Source: Pseudomonadota bacterium (GTDB lineage: Bacteria; Myxococcota; Polyangia; GCA-2747355; JACKDQ01). Taken from it: a DNA stretch of 9,264 nt. Shown one piece after another: positions 6,612 to 9,264 of this stretch. A program made the position numbers and the translations under genes. The first letter of the stretch is position 1, and each line of letters begins with the position of its first letter. The DNA lies in NCBI GenBank assembly GCA_030591195.1, contig JAUVBO010000048.1, positions 1 to 9,264 of the forward strand, written 5' to 3'. Under the pieces are notes generated by a model. It was given only the letters and a program-made list of their open reading frames with translations, was not told where the DNA came from and searched no databases.

Positions 6612-6851
6612 TTACTTGCAACCGCGCAAACAGCGGGCCAGCGCGGCGTCGGCCTCGCGGAAGCAGCGCTCGCGGCCCTCGCGATCCGAGGGGGCGATCT
6701 GGCGGCAGGCCTGGTAGGCCCGCGACTTGGCCACATAGCAGACACTCTGGCAGTCTCCCGCCGCCGGCGCCTGCGCTGGGGCGGTCCACCCGACCAGTAC
6801 CGCGGCGCCGAGGATCAAGCCGCCAACCCAGGTGAAGACTCGCGCGCGCAT
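6612..6851 (-). CDS. Small exported protein with mirror-symmetric six-cysteine pattern
   Basis: The 79-residue product has a clear signal peptide: basic start, hydrophobic core at about 8-22 and Ala-rich cleavage region (TAPAQA, then PAAG). The mature part has six cysteines at 34, 38, 49, 63, 74 and 78. The spacing reads C-x3-C-x10-C, 13 residues, then C-x10-C-x3-C, an exact mirror image. Both halves look helical (YVAKSRAYQ and FREADAALAR), so an antiparallel helical hairpin with three stacked disulfides is a natural model, similar in principle to alpha-hairpinin and other twin-CX3C folds. Function is unknown. No strong ribosome site precedes the ATG. A short hairpin (GAGAGT at 6857-6862, ACTCTC at 6867-6872) sits just upstream of it. 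The gene is convergent with ispG and divergent from the HEAT-repeat gene. Confidence 0.75.
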   Translation of the reverse strand: MRARVFTWVGGLILGAAVLVGWTAPAQAPAAGDCQSVCYVAKSRAYQACRQIAPSDREGRERCFREADAALARCLRGCK

Positions 6852-6893
6852 GTCTAGAGAGTAGCAACTCTCAAGGTGTCGATCCGCAACAAA

Positions 6894-6924
6894 TAAATAA
6901 ACCTCGACCGCCCGCGTCCATCAA
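6894..6924 (-). promoter_or_regulatory. Possible promoter of the small six-cysteine gene
   Basis: On the minus strand TTGATG (6924-6919) is followed after 17 bases by TTTATT (6901-6896), within an AT-rich run, TTTATTTATTTG. It lies about 45 bp before the ATG at 6851. Both boxes match the sigma-70 consensus at four of six positions. Initiation in this spacer is expected because it is divergent. Confidence in the exact boxes is low. Confidence 0.35.
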
Positions 6925-6949
6925 CCGGAGGGCGGCTGCCGAACGTGAC

Positions 6950-6955
6950 TTGAAA
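6950..6955 (+). promoter_or_regulatory. Possible -35 element of the HEAT-repeat gene
   Basis: TTGAAA matches the -35 consensus at five of six positions, 51 bp before the ATG at 7007, in the AT-richer part of the divergent spacer. The sequence about 17 bases on (TAGTGT at 6973) is a poor -10 box, while the better TAAATA at 6969-6974 is only 13 bases away. The assignment is therefore tentative. Confidence 0.25.
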
Positions 6956-6994
6956 ATGCGCGCTTATCTAAATAGTGTCCTCACACCAGCCCAA

Positions 6995-7003
6995 GAGGTG
7001 ATC
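6995..7003 (+). promoter_or_regulatory. Extended ribosome binding site of the HEAT-repeat gene
   Basis: GAGGTGATC is complementary to nine bases of the 16S rRNA 3' end and lies directly before the ATG at 7007. This, and the proper signal peptide that follows, fixes the start at 7007. The in-frame TTG at 6950 would put extra residues before the signal peptide and has no such site. Confidence 0.75.
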
Positions 7004-7006
7004 GAC

Positions 7007-9016
7007 ATGGCCCGCGTCCGGCTCATCCGCTTATCCATTGGAAATGCCTTGCTTCTCGCAGTCGTGGCGACCATCGCCTCGCCGGTCGGCAGCGCCCAGG
7101 CTCGCAAGAAGAAGCTCAGCCTCGCCGAGCTCGCGGCGCTCGAGTGGAAAATCGAGCAGGCCACCAGCGCGCTGACCGCGCAGCCCAGCGCCAAGGCCCG
7201 CCTCAAGGCGCTCAGGGACCTCGCCTCGGTGACCGACCACCGGGTGGTCCCGCCGCTGGCCCGGGCGCTGAAGGAGGATCCCGAGGCCCAGGTGCGGCTC
7301 GAGGCGGCCAAGGCCCTGTCGCAGATCAAGACGCCCGAGGCCAAGGGTCTGCTGACCCTGGCCGCCCAGGCCGATCCCGACCCGGGCGTGCGGCAAGCGG
7401 CCAAGGCGGGGCTGTCGAAGATGCCGCGACGGCTGTCGGTGGCGGCGCTCAAGCTCGGGCCGCTGCGGGCCAAGCGACCGAGCAAGGCCGACGGCAACGC
7501 GATCAAGAGGCTGCTCAACCTGCCGTCGGGCGACGGACGGCTCTGGGCCGTGAAGCAGGCCAAGACGGTCCGCTTCGGCGGGCGCGAGGCGCTGCTGAAG
7601 AAGCACCTGCGCCGAGACCCCTCGAGCCGGGTGCGCATCGCCTGCGCCCGGGCCCTGGTCAAGATCGCCGGCAAGCGGGCGCTGCGCGACCTGATCAAGG
7701 CCGCCAGCGACGGTGACCCGGCGGTGCGCTTCGAGATCCTCCGGACCCTGGCGAGCTACGACGACGGCGGCGCCCTGGTCGCGGTGCAGCGTCTGTCGGC
7801 CGACGACCCGAACAAGACCGTGCGCGCCGAGGCCAAGGACCTGCTCGAGCCCTCGACGCCGGTGGGCCAGCGACTGCTCAAGCGCCGGATCAAGGCCCTC
7901 GCCTCGGCCAACCCCTCGACGCGGATCCGGGCCCTCGGCGAGCTGGCCAAGTTCACCCACTGGCGCGCGATGCTGCCGATGTCCTGCACCCTGCTGAGCG
8001 ACAAGAGCGCGCCGGTACGTGCCTCGGCAGCGAAGACGCTGACCCACATGCACGACACCTCGGTTCTCACCGCCCTCCGGGTGGCGGCGGTGATCGAGCC
8101 CGACGCGAGCCAGAAGAAGCGCGTGCGCGGCATGCTCCAGGGGCTGCGCAAGCAGGTCGATCGGCTGATCAAGCAGCTCAAGGCTCCCGAGCCGATCGAG
8201 CGAGTGCGCGCCGCGCGCGCGCTCGGCCAGGCGGCCTACCCGCCCGGCCTCAAGCCGCTGATCGCGGCGCTCAAGGACAAGGATCCGCGGGTGCGCCGCA
8301 CCGCCGCCCACGGGCTGACCAACTTCGCCGCGAAGAAGGTCGACGGGGCCCTGCGCCTGGCCGGCTCGGACGCAGACCGCACCGTGCGGTCGATCGTCGA
8401 CCGCTACTTCAAGCAACGCGAGCGCCTTGCGGGCTGGCGCAAGTTCTTCCGCGACAAGAACCGCCTGGTCACCAAGACGATGGATCCCGACCCCAACTGG
8501 CGCGCCAACGCGGCCGTCGCCCTGGGTATCGCCGGTGCCGAGTCCGCGGTGGGCAGCCTGGTCAACCTGCTGCTCCGCGACAAGTCCGAGAAGGTCCGGC
8601 TCGCCGCCGCCTGGGGCCTGCGCCTGATGTCATCCGACGCGAGCGAGAAGGGCCTGCGCAAGGCCGCGGCCAAGGACAAGAGCGAGCGGGTGCGGCTCGC
8701 CGCGCGCAAGTACCTGGTGATTCACAAGATCGGCGTTCCCGACCTGGTGACCCAGCTCCGGGACGAGAGCGCGTCGGTGCGGCGCGATGCGGCGGAGGCA
8801 CTCTCGCTGCGAGCCAACAGCAAGGTGTTGCACCACCTGATCCGCGCGGCAATGTGTGACAGCTCGGCGGACGTGCGGGCCCGGGCGCTGCGTGGCTTGA
8901 CCCGCATCGGCAACCCGCTGGCCAAGACGGTGATCAACGTGGCCCAGGTGCGCGACGCCAACAAGGACGTCAAGCGGGTGGCGATGATGATGTACATCCT
9001 CGCCGGCGGGAAATAG
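7007..9016 (+). CDS. Exported HEAT-repeat protein
   Basis: The 669-residue protein starts with a typical Sec signal peptide: basic N-terminus, hydrophobic core at about 11-25 and a likely cleavage after A32 (SAQA|RKKK). Almost all the rest is HEAT-like repeats. About 16 copies of the second-helix motif can be counted, such as AQVRLEAAKAL, SRVRIACARAL, DPRVRRTAAHGL, EKVRLAAAWGL and ADVRARALRGL. Adjacent copies are mostly 30-45 residues apart, each preceded by a D/N-P or D-K/S turn. Such solenoids bind proteins or peptides and carry no catalytic site. Mature regions are very Lys/Arg- and Ala-rich. No membrane anchor or lipobox is seen, so a periplasmic or secreted scaffold is the best guess. 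No partner is indicated: the divergent neighbour is the six-cysteine protein and the gene appears monocistronic. The repeats are of the PBS-lyase HEAT type, but nothing links this protein to phycobilins. Confidence 0.9.
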   Translation: MARVRLIRLSIGNALLLAVVATIASPVGSAQARKKKLSLAELAALEWKIEQATSALTAQPSAKARLKALRDLASVTDHRVVPPLARALKEDPEAQVRLEAAKALSQIKTPEAKGLLTLAAQADPDPGVRQAAKAGLSKMPRRLSVAALKLGPLRAKRPSKADGNAIKRLLNLPSGDGRLWAVKQAKTVRFGGREALLKKHLRRDPSSRVRIACARALVKIAGKRALRDLIKAASDGDPAVRFEILRTLASYDDGGALVAVQRLSADDPNKTVRAEAKDLLEPSTPVGQRLLKRRIKALASANPSTRIRALGELAKFTHWRAMLPMSCTLLSDKSAPVRASAAKTLTHMHDTSVLTALRVAAVIEPDASQKKRVRGMLQGLRKQVDRLIKQLKAPEPIERVRAARALGQAAYPPGLKPLIAALKDKDPRVRRTAAHGLTNFAAKKVDGALRLAGSDADRTVRSIVDRYFKQRERLAGWRKFFRDKNRLVTKTMDPDPNWRANAAVALGIAGAESAVGSLVNLLLRDKSEKVRLAAAWGLRLMSSDASEKGLRKAAAKDKSERVRLAARKYLVIHKIGVPDLVTQLRDESASVRRDAAEALSLRANSKVLHHLIRAAMCDSSADVRARALRGLTRIGNPLAKTVINVAQVRDANKDVKRVAMMMYILAGGK

Positions 9017-9034
9017 CGACTCCCAGCGACGGCC

Positions 9035-9202
9035 TCACAGACCGGCAGCCAAGTAGGCCGCGACAGTGAGCAGCAGCCAGCTGGGGAGCATCCAGGCCGG
9101 CGACCGGCGATGGGCCGATCTACCACGGAGTTTCACCGCGGGCATGCCGTAGGGCGTGTAGCGACGACATCGCGGAGGACTCGGTTCGTTTCGGCTCGAC
9201 AT
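9035..9202 (-). CDS. Small single-span membrane protein, unknown function
   Basis: The 55-residue frame begins at ATG (9202-9200), four bases after GGGAGG (9212-9207), and ends in TGA (9037-9035). The N-terminal part is polar and basic (RNEPSPPRCRRYTPYGMPAV, then KLRGRSAHRRSPAW). The last 18 or so residues form one hydrophobic helix (MLPSWLLLTVAAYLAAGL). The charge pattern predicts the basic end in the cytoplasm and the C-terminus in or across the membrane. It lies 18 bp from the convergent HEAT-repeat gene. The good ribosome site and the clean split into basic and hydrophobic parts support a real gene. I do not recognise a family. Confidence 0.55.
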   Translation of the reverse strand: MSSRNEPSPPRCRRYTPYGMPAVKLRGRSAHRRSPAWMLPSWLLLTVAAYLAAGL

Positions 9203-9204
9203 CG

Positions 9205-9212
9205 CACCTCCC
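9205..9212 (-). promoter_or_regulatory. Ribosome binding site of the 55-aa membrane protein
   Basis: GGGAGGTG on the minus strand (9212-9205) is a near-full anti-16S match, though its core is only about four bases from the ATG at 9202. It is the main evidence that this short frame is translated. Confidence 0.5.
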
Positions 9213-9264
9213 AATCGGCAGATCCTGCGTCACACGCGCTGCCTACCCCGGGCTAATGCTAGTC

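Noticed and set aside
7031..8416. Minus-strand open frame of 461 codons inside the HEAT-repeat gene
   Set aside because: It is the antisense of regular Lys/Ala/Leu repeats. No start site, domain or signal supports it.
9030..9060. Inverted repeat CGGCCT / AGGCCG after the HEAT-repeat gene as a terminator
   Set aside because: The stem is only six bases with a 19-base loop and no T-tract, and it lies mostly inside the 55-aa gene.

Overview
The window is a GC-rich stretch of bacterial chromosome, densely packed with long genes on both strands. The best taxonomic clue is the gene at 1488. Its C-terminus has a Gly-Gly-Cys-Ser motif, a single hydrophobic segment and, after correcting one probable base error, an Arg-Arg end. 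That is the pattern of MYXO-CTERM sorting signals, so a Myxococcota or related deltaproteobacterial lineage is the most likely source. This is an inference from one motif and the base composition. I see no phage, transposon, CRISPR or plasmid functions, and no rRNA or tRNA gene.

Layout from left to right. Positions 2-298 (+) hold the end of a cysteine-rich protein whose start lies outside the window. Positions 358-1320 (+) encode a 320-aa conserved-looking protein of unknown function, possibly a TIM barrel. A 167-bp leader region follows. Positions 1488-3041 (+) encode a secreted, probably lipid-anchored protein with an ARB_07466-like peptidase-type domain, a golvesin C-terminal-like beta domain and a MYXO-CTERM-like tail. 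The tail is out of frame with its natural stop at 2869-2871, which sits right before an 18-bp perfect hairpin. A repeat-rich convergent spacer (about 2873-3137) holds two perfect 46-bp tandem copies and a second hairpin. Positions 3138-5204 (-) encode a large L,D-transpeptidase.

A divergent, AT-richer spacer (5205-5372) leads to ispG (5373-6602, +), the penultimate enzyme of the MEP isoprenoid pathway. It keeps its three iron-sulfur cysteines. Positions 6612-6851 (-) encode a small exported protein with a mirror-symmetric six-cysteine pattern. A second divergent spacer (6852-7006) precedes a 669-aa exported HEAT-repeat protein (7007-9016, +). A short 55-aa single-membrane-span protein (9035-9202, -) closes the window.

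The common theme is the cell envelope. Six of the eight genes encode proteins that appear exported or membrane-bound (the cysteine-rich fragment is inferred), and two carry domains that act, or may act, on peptidoglycan. ispG is the only clear housekeeping metabolic gene. I see no multi-gene operon that clearly forms one new system. The most interesting items are the probable frameshift in the MYXO-CTERM tail, the mirror-symmetric cysteine mini-protein, the tandem 46-bp repeat and the small membrane protein at the right end.
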